The notes under the pieces: generated by a model
What the model was told of the DNA's origin: nothing
What the model saw: only the letters and a program-made list of their open reading frames with translations
Databases searched by the model: none
Position numbers and translations under genes: made by a program
Source of the DNA: Toxonevra muliebris
Taxonomy: Eukaryota; Arthropoda; Insecta; Diptera; Pallopteridae
Direction: 5' to 3'
Assembly (NCBI GenBank): GCA_963691655.1
Contig: OY829326.1
Location: 16,108,878 to 16,172,877, forward strand
Length of the DNA stretch: 64,000 bases
In this document: piece by piece, positions 46,533-59,029 of the stretch
Layout of the letters: each line of letters begins with the position of its first letter
Numbering within the stretch: position 1 is the first letter of the stretch

Positions 46533-49500
46533 ATTATATAAACATTTTTCGTTTTCACTTACCCTCACTTTTGAGGATTTTTGTTAAATTTTATGGAAGC
46601 TACAATATTTTCCAAATTTCCGTATTAAGAAATATTTTGTAAATAAAATTTACTGAAATTCCTAAAAATGGGTTGAAGTAAAAACAAAAATTTTTATCAT
46701 TTCATCACAAACAATATAATTATAATTAATTAAATTTCATATTTTGAATGACTTTTTGTCTATTAGTAGTCGGAGCAAGTACGTTTTATTTTGCATTGGA
46801 TGGGTCAGGAGCTTATCAATCTAGAAAGAGTTTTAGGACGGATACTTTATACTATACCTTAAGATTTTTAATTTTTAATGACTCAACGATCGACATTTTT
46901 CTAAAACATGTTTCGAATTCTCACCGATCTTGTTCAGATATTTTTTATGTCTGCAATACATATTCAAAAATACCATCAATGTTTGCTATTATTAACCACA
47001 CACACTTAGGTCTAACATTATTGGTATGTTTATCACATCTTCTCTTAAATCTAATTCCATTTAACCAAACATTACAAGTCATTAAAATAAAAAATTATAA
47101 GCGTGATTAAAATTGACTTTTACGTAATTAATTTTAGGCGTAATCCATAAACAAATTTACACACTTTCAAATTTTGGAAACTAGCTTACGGAAAATCATG
47201 TACAATTTTTTCTTTATCAACAAGCTGATCATATGTAGGCTCAAAAACAGTTAAAAACTGCCAAAACTGTCTAAACCATAAAAATCATACTACTTTTTTC
47301 TTAGCTTTTTTTTTGTTTTTTTGTTTTTTTTGATTTTTTGATTTTTTGCTACTTACACTATACACTCAAAGTCAACTGCCAAATATGGCAGTGCTGCTAT
47401 ATGTCATGTCAGAAAACTTTCTGTGATTGTCAATATTAATTTGAAAAAGGAAATACATGTTTTTTGCACAATTCACACATGAAAAAAGCACAAAAAATTA
47501 AAATTAAATATTATACCTTTTAGTTCATGTATGAGTAAGTTTAGCATGACTTTTCTATTTTTTTTTTTTTTCAAAAAAAGTTAGAAACTATAAGTTTGCT
47601 AATATTTTAGATTTCATTGTATTATTATTGATTTTGATGATTTTTATTTGAGTGAGAAAATTATGCAAATTTTTATTTAATATATAATTTTTAATTTCAA
47701 ATAAATTGTATTTATGCCAAAGAAATTCTAAAAATATAAGTGAAATACAAAACTCGAATATGAAAGCAATTTTAAAGCTAAATGGTTTTAAAATAACTAT
47801 TAATGGGAATTCAGCGGATTGTTTTTAATTAACTGGCATCTCAAGCAACCGCAACACAACTTTCTTTGTGTTATCTAAAGTAAAAAATAATTTTTAATTT
47901 TTAAATAACATGAAATCTTCCTTACTAAGAAATCGAATAAAGGTACCTTATTATTATATAATAATTTATATTTGCATAACTCGTTAGAATTCTTCAGAAT
48001 TGCTTCTTTTTTTTTTAATCAATTATTCCCCCTACATTCAATTTTATTAAATGAATAGGTGGGATGTGGTGCAACATACCTCAAGAAGCTTCATTAAAAC
48101 TAAAAAAATTATCACTGAATTTTTTTAACCACAAATTATTTAATATGCAAATAAGTGGCTGAGCAATTCATTGAAATTTTTTTTTTATTTGTTAAACAAT
48201 AAATATTATAAATAAATTATTATTCTTCAGCCAAGTAACATTAACAGCAATGGCAGGCAGCAACATCTTTAAGTGCATGGAAATACACTTAAAAAAATGG
48301 TATAAAAACTTTTTTTTTATTACTTAAAAATAGATTTCAATAAATAAATTGTTATATATATGTAGCATATTTAAGTTAAAATAAATTTTTTTGCTTTTGA
48401 AATTTTGGAGATATGTATTTTCTCACATAATGAAATAATTTAGTAGTATAAAAAATTACAGTTATTGCTAAGGTCTTACCAACTTCTGCCGCTTTATCAA
48501 TACTAAATATTCTTATTACTTCCTTTAAAATTTCATCCGAAGATTTGGGCCTGCAGTTGTTTTTAATTCCTCGGCTTTATACTCCTGGAAACATCAATGA
48601 ATTTTTCATTCCGTGCGCTTTCTGTCCTAAATTTTTATTATCAGTTTAAATATACCGGCTAGTACATTTCTATGTGGAGGGTTCTCAATTCAATCAGCAA
48701 TAAGCCCCAGAAGTCGCCCCTAGAGCAAAAATTTCCATGATTAGTTTTGGATTCAACACAAATCAATTAGACACGTTAAACTAAATATGAAATCTTGTTG
48801 TTGTGGGCATAAACTTTACAATAGTTTTCGTTTTTCTCCAGTGTATTTATTTACATGAATGAATGTAGGAATTATAAAAGTGATTTCAAGAATAAAATTA
48901 CTCTGCTTGCGAATATGTATGTATTTACGTGTTGAAATTTTTAAATTGTACATATGAAGTAGAAAACAAAAAAAAAAAAAAAAAAATACTAACACAATAA
49001 ACAAAATAAAAACTATAAAAAAAACTACAGTGGGTGTTAATGTGAGTACACACGCTGTGCTGCCTGCCAAAGCCCACATGCGCGTGAAACCAGCCACCGA
49101 CTTAACGAAAATGAAATGAAGAATTGCACGATCGATACGCGAAAACGAAAAACCACAATGTAAAATTTTATACAAGTTAAATACATAATTCCAGTAGATC
49201 AATAAAAAATTTAATAATATGTGTAAGTATTTTAGTGGTTAAAGAAACAAAAAATATGGTATGATAAAAATATGTACAAAACGCTCTTGTTGACGACATC
49301 ATCAAAATATCATAAATCGGTTAATTTATATTTAAGCATATATTAATTGAGTACCTAACTAAATACATTTCATGCAAAAAATCACTACATTTAAGTACTT
49401 AAATATATTTATTATTAATTTGAAAATAATTATTAATAAACTTTGAATGCGAAATTTCTCACATCGAATCGACGCAAATGTGAAACACTCCGCGTGCTGC

Positions 49501-51042
49501 TTCAAGCACATTTTCAAAAATGGCTATCTGTATAACTTGAATTAATATAAGGAAATATAACTTTTTCTAATTTTTTTTTTGTTAGTTTTATTTATTTTTA
49601 TCTTTTTTCTGTAATTTTAAAAACCTTGCCAAATTTGGCAACTTGTTTTAGAAAATCTCAAAAACTTTGTGGCAAGTGTACACAAGTAATACCCAACAAA
49701 ACATTTTGCTTTGTGTTGATTTTAAATTAAATTGCGCCTTTAACAAAATTACATGTGTGTGTTTTTAACGGTTTCAATAGGAAGTAGAAAATTTACAGAA
49801 GTTTATGTACTCGGTTGTGTGTATATGTATGTATTTATTAGTTATTCTTATGCTCCACTACTTATTGTTTGTGTTAATAGACTTTCTGTCGCAATAGGCT
49901 AAGATCGTAAATTGTAAACGCGTAATTAATGTGTGCGCTTAAAAAAAAGAAGTTAACTTAAACGTTTCACAGCACTAACAATATTTCTAATAATTGCCCA
50001 TTTGTCATCATTTGCTATTATTATTATTTTTGCTAAGGCATTTCCGCTTTTATATACATATATATGTATGTAAGTGTTAAATAGAATTTTTTTTAGTTAG
50101 TGCGAAAATGTGTTCCTCAAAAAGACTCATCTTCTTTTTACAATCATATTCATTTGATTAAAAATAATCGACTATCTTCATGTTTTTTTGCGTTTTATCA
50201 TTTGAATCCAATTGAATCGCGCTGTCTATGAAGATCATGGTTAATATTTTCTGTATATAACAAATTAATAAAACAATTAATTAATCAGACATAGAAAAAT
50301 TACTAAATTGTCATAAGATGTTATTCTTGTAATAAATATCTATAGTGTGAAAAACAATATTATCCAAAAAAATTTTATAAATTTTTAGTTTGGGAAAACT
50401 AATTAACAGCAGCCTTAGGCCGTTTCTCCACTGAAAGGAAGGTAACTGCGGTCAGAAACGTTGTGTTGAAAGAACGGCCTTTGAGATTTATGATAAAATC
50501 TTCATAAAACTAGCTGCAGCTAGTATTTGTGTACTTGTATAATCTCAAATGCTTTGAAAATACATAACTTTAAAATTTTTTAAGTTAAATATTTTATTCA
50601 AACTGTTACAGAAACGTGCAGGGAAGCTCTGAAAGTCTCGCCGACTCTAATTTCGAAGTCATATGTAAATGAACTTTAATATTTTAAGTGTCTTAATATG
50701 TTACTCTATCTTTTCGAGAATCGAACTTTTGATAATGGTAGGATTATAGTCCACTATATCATTAGTGGATAGGTTGTTGGACTGTAGCGCAGTCGAAAAA
50801 TAAAGCAAAATGTAAAATATACATTTTTCTACACCTATTTTCTTAAGCACGATACCCCACTGATGTGAAATAATCTTCGATAGTTACAGATCGACATGTA
50901 TCTTAAACTGGAAGTCACTAACACAAGATCTAAAACGAAAACTTTCTATTAATCACTGAAAAAACGGAAGAAGGCATGGGAAACCGTATTCAGAAAACTA
51001 AACCGACTGCAGAAAGCTTAAAACAAAAATTTGAATGCTTAC
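46533..51042. other. Large AT-rich noncoding block
   Basis: A 120-codon plus-strand ORF at 46748-47110 is the longest here; it has no motif I recognise and AT-driven composition, so I do not call it a gene. 50730-50900 contains a strongly decayed SINE-like stretch (ATTAGTGGATAGG..TTGGACTGTAGCGCAG, then ACATTTTTCTACAC as in the SINE at 20279). Poly-A/T runs occur at 48965-48990 and elsewhere. Confidence 0.4.
50740..50900 (+). mobile_element. Decayed SINE remnant
   Basis: The order of words matches the SINE at 20279: an A-box-like TAGTGGATAGG, GTTGGACTG, an A-rich linker, then TTTTTCTACAC. The B box is not preserved. No target duplication was found. Confidence 0.4.
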
Positions 51043-51150
51043 ATTAAATCAGACCTGCTCTATGGATCAGATCCAAAAGCTATCACTGCCCATGAATTGA
51101 GATTTTCTAACACTTTAGAAATAGCCGTGCATTTCTCGATATAATGTGTA
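51043..51150 (+). pseudogene. Non-LTR retrotransposon reverse-transcriptase scrap
   Basis: In one frame 51043 onwards reads IKSDLLYGSDPKAITAHELR, which matches the well-known LLYGSETW..T..EL..L stretch at the end of the reverse-transcriptase domain of R1/RTE/jockey-like LINEs. The upstream AGGCATGGGAAACCGTATTC stretch may belong to it, in another frame. It runs out at the broken MITE copy to its right. Confidence 0.6.
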
Positions 51151-51164
51151 AGGAAAATTTTTGA

Positions 51165-51610
51165 ATAAAAAAATGGTGCATACAGTTTTTCGTTCAATAT
51201 CGCAAAAATAAACGGTTTTATGGCTTTGTCATGTTCTGAACTTCTTGTTTATATTCTAAAATAAATATTTTTTCTCCCATATACCAACATCCAATTTCTA
51301 CTGTAAACGTCAGTTTTAGGATTTTCATGAAAAAATATATATTTTGGTTAAAAACTCGATTAGATGAAGAGATAAGACTTTGCAATGTTAGACAGAAATT
51401 TTCCTTACAATTTTTTCTATAATAATGCAAGGTAACGGGAATTCAGGGGCACCTGAAATCGACCAGCTTCAATGGGCTGTACTGAACGCCCAACCGAGGC
51501 TTGCAGCATAATTATAAATAGAGTTTTTATTGCTAAGTCAAGTACATTTCAGCTATTGCAACGCTGAATCCGAAATCTACTCCATATTTTGTTGCACAGT
51601 GTTATTTTTC
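51165..51610 (-). mobile_element. Broken inverse copy of the 31734-32418 MITE
   Basis: The reverse complement matches 31915-32325 over most of its length, with shared phrases such as GGTTGGGCGTTC, GAAGCTGGTCG, CAGAACATGACAAAGCC and TTTTTGCGATAT. An exact TATCGATA lies at 51690-51697, at the place expected for the inner end. Neither terminal repeat nor TSD is preserved. It is more diverged than two recent insertions would be. Confidence 0.8.
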
Positions 51611-51699
51611 CAAACTATACCATAAGTTCCCTCTAAATACTTATACTGCTAGAAATATGGTACAACAATCACAAATCCTAGGCCAATCTTATCGATAAT

Positions 51700-54600
51700 A
51701 TTTATGTTCAGTAACTAAACATAATAGAAACACTCTAAAACGCACTAAGTCTACATAACTTTTGATCATTGGCAATAAATCAAATAGAGAATAGTGACCA
51801 TGTATTAAAATATTTCTAAATTAACCAATCAATTACCTTATAGTACGTAATAGTCGAAATAAATTTAAATGAATGAATAAATAAATAGGAAAAAAAGTAC
51901 AGCAAAAAATCACATAACTATTTCACGTGCAAGATTTTAACACCTTGAAAGTTCTTCTCATAAGCTAAATAATTTCAATACGAGATTATTTGTTGGAATA
52001 CGCAAACGACGAGTGCTGAGTATGCGGCGTTAAAATAACTTTGGATTAGAGTTAGGTTCGATTCGTATTCGAATTTCAAAGCTAAACTCAAGAGAACTTT
52101 GAGATTTGTATATTTTGTATTTGTTTATAAACATGTGAAGCCTAATTAACTGCCCAAATATACATACACATACACATATAATAGTTTATTTAAAGTCTTT
52201 TGTTATTATAACCACAAATATTAACGAAAAAAGGGAGACGTATTTTGATGTCTGTCTGTTGTTTGGTTTTTTGTATTTAATTTTCTTCTTTTTTCTGGTG
52301 TTTATATGAAAAATAGACGAGCGACCTTCGCGGTTAACACTAACCCGCCCAAAAGTCTCACACTATAACGTGCGAAAAAATGATTTGCCTTAACAACTCA
52401 GTTTCGCTTGTTTTTATGGTGCTTGTTTGTTTGTTTTATTGTATGAATATATTTATTTTTGTAACGAAATTTGCACAAACATGCTCGTTAAAAATGTGTG
52501 TGCCTGTACATATGCGGGAGAGGGTAATAACTTTTTGGTTTAACTGTTTATGCAACCTTCACTTTTTGACATTTTATTGTGGAATTATTATATAAATAAT
52601 AAAAGAGTAAAATATTTATGGTTAACATTTGAATTGATGCTGCAAATTGCTTTTGTATGAGTATGTCTAATCTTTGAAAGGTTTAATTACACGCTATGTT
52701 CTTTGCTTAAAACAACACATACGTCAATATTTCAATTGTTTGTAATATTTTCATTTAAAACAAAAATTTTGTAATTTGACACCCTCAACAGTTTGTCAAT
52801 ACAATTTTTGTCAAACAATAAAATAACAAAATATAAGTATGTACTCACATCAAATCAAAAAATATTTATTAAACAAAACAAAAACTATCAACGACCACAA
52901 CGAAAATTTTAACAAACACCGGAAGAAACAATTCAAAACACTTAACTCTTGTATGAAGTACACTACGCACAGAAGTCAATGAGCGATCATAACTTCTCCA
53001 CCCAAAAAATTCTTCACCAAAAAAATGCACATATGAACATACACACACATATGCGCACTATAAAAAATCATATTAATTTATAAAAAATTGTTCAATTTGC
53101 ATGCTCGTAAATATGCCAGAGCCATAAATATATTTTCTTTTCTTCTTATTTTTTTTTCTTGTCTAAATTAATAAATGAGCACAAAAGCCAAAGACGATAT
53201 GGCATATGGATAAGGAATCACAGACAGACGGACGGACATTTCATTAGAAGTCACAAAAAAGTCGCAAATAAAACAAACCAAACCAGAACTGGAATGAAAA
53301 GAAAATGACTCAATTCAATTAAAATCAATTTCAATGCAAAGAGTTGAGGTGGTTTGAAGAACAGCGAAAATTATTAGGGAAACTAAATTCGGTCAAATGC
53401 AAAGAAGTTCAAAAAAGAAACCTAAAGTAAGTACCACGTTCAGAGTATATAAAAATGATAAGAAAACAGGCTTGCTACAGAAAAATACAGTTGGTACCTC
53501 CAAATCCCCATAATGGTGTAAAAATAGTAGACTCATGAACCTATGATCTTGGGCAGTATTCCCGAGTATGAAAATTTATGGAAAACGAATTCGGTAATAA
53601 ATAAACATTTTATAAGTAAAGTAGGTTAAAAGTAAGTGTTGGGAAAAGAGAACTCTTAGAAGATGTGGACATTTAATAATAATCCCATTTGAAAATACCA
53701 GATGTTTCCCCCCAAAGTGTAAGTCACTTAACTTTGCAAAGTTTCAGGATTTAACTACTACTGCTACTTATTATTGCACAACAGCCCGTTGATAGTCTAG
53801 GCCGCACCCAAGTGCAAGTTACTTTTGCTCACAAATGAAAAGGTCTTGTAATTTTATGCTGAATTCGGAGTGATTCTTGGGAATTTTCTACTCTTAGAAA
53901 TTTGTCATTGCCAGCTAAGAGATGATGCCAAGCAAAACAAATTGTGTTTCTATTTTTTCGACAGTGTCGATTATCGAACTCATGCATCCTGCGCGGCTTA
54001 AAAGCTTTTTGTCCAAAACCTATAAACTCTATATTATTGTTTTAAATTGCTAGAGAACTTAAATAACCTTCCTCATACATTGCAGCGCAACAAAACACAT
54101 AAATTCATTAGTAATAATTGATTGGTTATACGATAAAATAAAATTTTTTGAACGCTTTTGAAAGGATGAAACAAAATTTCTATGAACTATGACAGCAACA
54201 AGTACGAATATGATGACAGTGATGACGATTATGAGAACATCGTGCAACAATTCAATTAAGATACTATAAAAAGTTATTTAAAACAATCAATAATAAAGCA
54301 TTTATAAAAGAAAAATCTGACACCAAAATGGGAAGCGCATGCGCAGCGTTGACACAAATGCATGCAATGAATAAACTCACATGAAAACTTTAAAAGGCTT
54401 AGCGAAATGCAAAATAGTGACAAATACAAAAACACAGCATATGGCATAAAGCATACATCCAACTTTTTCAAGTTTTTGTTTGAAAATGTAATGCACGTTC
54501 GCGGATATCCGTAAAAGTGTCAGTGACAACATTCAGCAATGGCAGCGGTACCGATAACACCTACTATGAATAGCTACAATACAATAAATTTGTTTGAAAA

Positions 54601-55237
54601 GCCTGCAAATGTGTTAACGGTTATTTACTTACCATATCACTAAATCAAATCCACCTTAAGTCATCGCTAGTCAATCGATAGATACCTTTTTTTTTTTGTT
54701 ATTATTGCTTGAAAATGCCTTCGTTGCCCCAATTGATGTTTTTGTTTGTAATGTAAAATAATTGAGGTTTAGTGTTTTTTTATTATTAATTTTAAAATAA
54801 ATATATTGTTAGTTTAGAGAAGACCCAGCAATTTTTTTTCGAAATTTTGTTCTTGGCAATTCTTATAAACCGTGCATAATTGTACCAGAAACTGTAAAAA
54901 AAAGTTTAATTGGGGCTTTTTTAAACTGAGATAACAGCATGCAAATCAGCTATACAAGATTGCCCACCTGTGTGATATTTTTGAAAAAATCGATTCTTTT
55001 TACATTTCTTGAATCTTTAGAATATGAAAGAATTTAAGATATGGACCATAAAGGTCCTGGCATATTATGCTTTTGCAATTTGTAGGCCAAATGGAAAAAA
55101 ATAACTAAATAATCAAGTAAAAAATTTAACTGGTTTTGACAGCTCATAGCATAACGAAATAATGCTTTAAAATAATAGATTTTCGAAAAAAAAGACCGCC
55201 ATTTTTTTTTAATTTTAAAAATTTTAACAAAATATTA
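51700..55237. other. Noncoding block
   Basis: No exon or element with definable ends. 53040-53060 and 52160-52180 are ACACATA-type simple sequence. The rest is AT-rich unique sequence. Confidence 0.45.
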
Positions 55238-55554
55238 ATATTGACGACCTCGATAGCCTAGTGGATAGTGCACTAGATTTTCATCTGGGAGGTTCGGGTT
55301 CGATTCCCGTCTTCGTCTGGTGGTTAATTTTCATTACTTTCTTATATTCACTATCAATATGAAGTGTATGAGAATTATAAGATAGTGTACAAGTACACAC
55401 ATTGGTTGGTAATGGCAAAACCACCAAGCCGATAAAAAATTGCCACACCGCCGTTCGGAATCGGCGTTAAACTGTAGGTCCAACTATGTGGTATCACAAT
55501 GGGTCGTTCAGGCCTAAGTGTGTCTCTCGACAGCCACTCCAACCCAACCTAACC
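55238..55554 (+). mobile_element. tRNA-derived SINE, copy 2, with 13-bp TSD
   Basis: Nearly identical to 12493-12798 throughout, with the same perfect B box GGTTCGATTCC. The A box reads TAGCCTAGTGG. The tRNA-like head starts at 55243, preceded by five extra bases (ATATT). The 3' end is longer than in copy 1 and finishes CCAACCTAACC. The target duplication TAACAAAATATTA is at 55225-55237 and 55555-55567. The high similarity of two copies 43 kb apart suggests recent amplification. Confidence 0.93.
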
Positions 55555-55912
55555 TAACAAAATATTACGTGAGTACCTCAACCATTTGACAGCAAATAAC
55601 GAAACGCATCCACTTTACGAATACACTTAACACCACCATAGACATTTCGGATTACTTTCAAAAGATGGCGTTAGTGATAGATCTATCGTTTGCATTACAT
55701 ATTCCTGATTCGATTATTCACACCGTGCGGTTGTGCTCAAACATTTCAGCGAAAATTTGTGAAATCTAATAGATTTAAAATTACTTTATCAAATTGATGT
55801 GGTTCATGTTGAATTTACATTAAAACTACCAAATAGATAATAATTCATTGTTATTTGTATAATAAATATTAATTCTAATCTTTCGTACTAAGTAAAACTA
55901 CGTCCTTATTAA

Positions 55913-56327
55913 CCCTTAAACGCCCAGTACGTCCGATTTCAATTAAAAACATACCTAAAGGTAACCCTTGGAGATTATTAGGACAATAAATTAAAATACA
56001 TACGCAATAATTTTTAAAAACAATTATTTGGTGTTATCCCATACCGTTTGGCACAAATTTTTTAATACCGCAATATATTTATTATACAAAAATTCGAAAA
56101 TAAAAAACCTTTTTTTCAGTTAGTGGCTCAATATACATGCTTTTCTAGTTAAAAATAACTGTAACTCTACGACAGCTGTCATTTTCCCATCCTTATTTAT
56201 ACGTATCGATAAAAAAAAACTTTAGACAGTACGATCAGATGTTTATTTTAAATGGCGAGCGTAAAATGGCGACACAGGCAGCCGTTGAATTGGTTAGTCA
56301 CTGCAGTGACCAGTGGGTGTTTAAGGG
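55913..56327. mobile_element. piggyBac-type MITE, 415 bp, TTAA target site
   Basis: The ends are CCCTTAAACGCCCAGTACG (left) and, read inwards, CCCTTAAACACCCACTGG (right), flanked on both sides by TTAA (55909-55912 and 56328-56331). There is no ORF of note. TTAA duplication together with CCC ends is the piggyBac pattern. The ends differ from those of 27527-28178, so it is a second family. Confidence 0.85.
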
Positions 56328-56331
56328 TTAA

Positions 56332-57710
56332 AATTAATAGGCTAACACCATTCGGTGCTAAAAAGTGTTAAAATTTCATTATTATCACACCAATTATATA
56401 ATTTTCACGTTAAATTCAGTAATGTAAAAATTGCTTTATATAATGCCAATTTTTGTATTTTTTCATGTTGGCTAAATAATGAAAACGGTGTACATTTTTA
56501 TTTGAGTGTATATAAATTAAGTGTTTGATTGAAAAATGCATGGAAATATTGCTCAATTATCGATCAACATATCCGCATAAATTTCATTTACTGCACAAAT
56601 AAATCAAAATCGAAGGTGCCTGCCTACATTCATGTATACACACATACATACTTCATACAAAATCTTGTTATCGTTAAATTATCTCACCAAGAAGAAAAAA
56701 TGATTGAAGGGAGATGATGTTGGTTGCCGCTGCAATATCGCTAGATGTAATGACGTAATAGCGCATTAACAATCAAAATACAATTGCATTTCTTATAAAT
56801 TTTACAATTGGGATCGCATAAGAATTTAATGAAAAGGTACTACAAAATATGACTGCAGGACATTATCTATCTATCTCTCTTAAATTAATTGAAATATCGT
56901 GAAAAGCACAAACACCCGAGCAGACAGACAGACAACAAATCAAAAGTGTTGGCAATATGTGCGAGTATGACTGACGAGTTATTGCATGATGTGAGAAAAA
57001 TGAATCCCTCCAAATGATTAAATTGGATATGCATTTATTCATTTTTATAAATGAGTTCGACTCAATTTTAATTTGAAAGATTTCTGAAATCACCTTAAGC
57101 TAAGCAATAACAAGCTATTGCAAGATATAGGTACGACGATGTATTTTGTAAGCGCTTTAACGAAAATGTCAATATTTTGTCCAAAGGGAATTAAAGACAT
57201 TTCGAAAAGAAAAACGTAACGTTGTGGAAACAAATGAAAAATATTTCGTTAAAATGTTGAAAATCTTATTAAAAAAAATTGTATACGTAATTTATCAACA
57301 GCTGCTATTACAAAAACAAAAGTAAAAGAATACATTTGTACAAACATATTTTTTTCTTTCTTGCATTGCTTGACATTGAAATATAAAATTCAAGATGCCA
57401 TTTATGTAAGTTCAACTATTTTTTATTTTAGTTTTTTTTTATTATAAATGTAATTCTTCTTCAGTAACATGGACTTGCCTCGTGTCGCTTTAGTTTTTAT
57501 TAGCAAAACTAAAAATAAGAATATAATGAAAAATGTTTTGTGTTTTACAAAAGTATCTTCGTATGTAGATATGCACATATGTATTTGCCAACAATAATAA
57601 AATAGTTAATGTATATATATGTTTGTATGTATGTACTTGTAAGCTAAACGCGTATAGTGAAAAAGTTAACTATTAAATTACTTTAGTACTTATGCATCTT
57701 ATATACATAT
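56332..57710. other. Noncoding block
   Basis: AT-rich with short ORFs only (56529-56717, 56863-57093). (TATG)n-like sequence at 57610-57640. Confidence 0.45.
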
Positions 57711-57712
57711 AC

Positions 57713-59027
57713 AGTCGTCGATAAAAACCCTTGCTTCAAAAATTGTTTAAAAATCTTTTTCTTTAGAATACAAAATCATGTATATGTATTAAAAATGGAG
57801 TTAAATACAGTGAGAAAATATGTAGGGTCTTCGGGTAGTAATTGGAAAAAAATCTTGTGCCAGAACTGCTCTAAAGGATTTAAGGTGCTGACAGTAGGGG
57901 AAGGATGACTGAAAAAGATGCTACTTTTGAATCCAAAAATGTAGAAACAAAACTTACTGGAGCTGAAACCTACTACAAAAGGATACAAACTAAAAGTCAA
58001 CAAGTTGCTTTTTCAAACGATACCAAATTTTAATTGTTTGAGTCCGATGCAAATTCGTGAGAATAATTTATGACTGGAGAACGTCATTCCTAATGTGAAG
58101 GAATATAGAGCTAAAAGAATCAGTGAAGGACGAAAAATAGGTCCGTGTTTATGATAATGGAACGGCGCCGACTTTGGAGTGGTCTTTTTTAATGTTTCAG
58201 GACGGTCATAAGGCTAAAACAATCATTACCATTGGAACCACTTTAGGCTAACCTATTTTTAAATTAACTTCAATTTTAAATATGTGACTAGCGCTCTCAT
58301 ATCAAGATTATAAAACTTGTAGAGCTAGGATTTATTAAATTGAAGTAAATAAATAAATAATAAATATTTTCTTATTCAAGTAAAAAGATTTAAGAGATCA
58401 TGTGAAAAGGTATTGCTTTCAAGGCCGAGAAATAAATCCCTATAACACTCAGTAAGACTTTCAACTAATGCCAAAAACTTTAACGAAACCCATATAAATT
58501 ACCTAACAAATTTTTGGTTAAACATTATTTCTCGTATAACTAAAATGATTAATCCATTAATTTAAAAGTATTGTATTTTATGTTCTTAAAAATATTTATA
58601 TATAATTAAACGAAAAACATTTCCATGAATATTATTACCTAAGCTGGCTATTCGTTCAGGAATTTGAAGGAATTTCTTGGTTTTGGGAACCTGATTTCCT
58701 GATTTTCAAATACAAATTTGAATGTGTTAAGAACTCGCGAATTGTAGCTACAGATATTTCAGCTGCGTTTTATTCGCCACTCGCTTCTAGTTGTGTATAA
58801 CTAGCATCGATAATTGTATAGGAAAACCACTTATCGATAATTTTTTTGAAAAAAAAAACAAACAATTTTTCAATATTTAACCATATTTCGCTTCTTGTTC
58901 CTAAAACAGTGGGATTTTCCTATTTTTAAAGAATTTTCTAATGGCAGCCTATTATTACCCAATCAGAAGTATTCGAAAAATGATTCTTAGAAAGTTTTGA
59001 ATGCGAGAGTTTTTGTGTCGACGACTG
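57713..59027 (+). mobile_element. Full-length but decayed Tc1-like transposon, 1315 bp
   Basis: The ends are CAGTCGTCGATAAAAAC (left) and, inwards, CAGTCGTCGACACAAAAAC (right); similarity continues as CTTGCTTCAAAA / CTCGCATTCAAAA. TA duplications lie at 57711-57712 and 59028-59029. The length is typical of Tc1 elements. The left half holds a broken transposase on the plus strand; the right half is AT-rich and has little left to recognise. This is a different family from the element at 10121. Confidence 0.88.
57820..58240 (+). pseudogene. Tc1 transposase, heavily mutated
   Basis: In-frame patches match a Tc1 transposase in order: a hook-plus-HTH region reading KGFKVLTVGEG (stop) LKKMLLLNPK and then LLELKPTTK; the first catalytic motif degraded from FSDESKFNLFGSD to FSNDTKF (stop) LFESD; then a stretch matching the GGGSVMVWG region (SVFMIME). 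At least four stops and several frame changes are visible. The second and third catalytic motifs could not be found. Confidence 0.7.
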
Positions 59028-59029
59028 TA

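Noticed and set aside
46370..46642. 90-codon ORF
   Set aside because: Most of it is (Tyr-Ile)n encoded by the (TA)n microsatellite.
46748..47110. 120-codon ORF as a gene
   Set aside because: No homology recognised, no promoter or splice evidence, AT-rich composition like its surroundings; left as unsupported.
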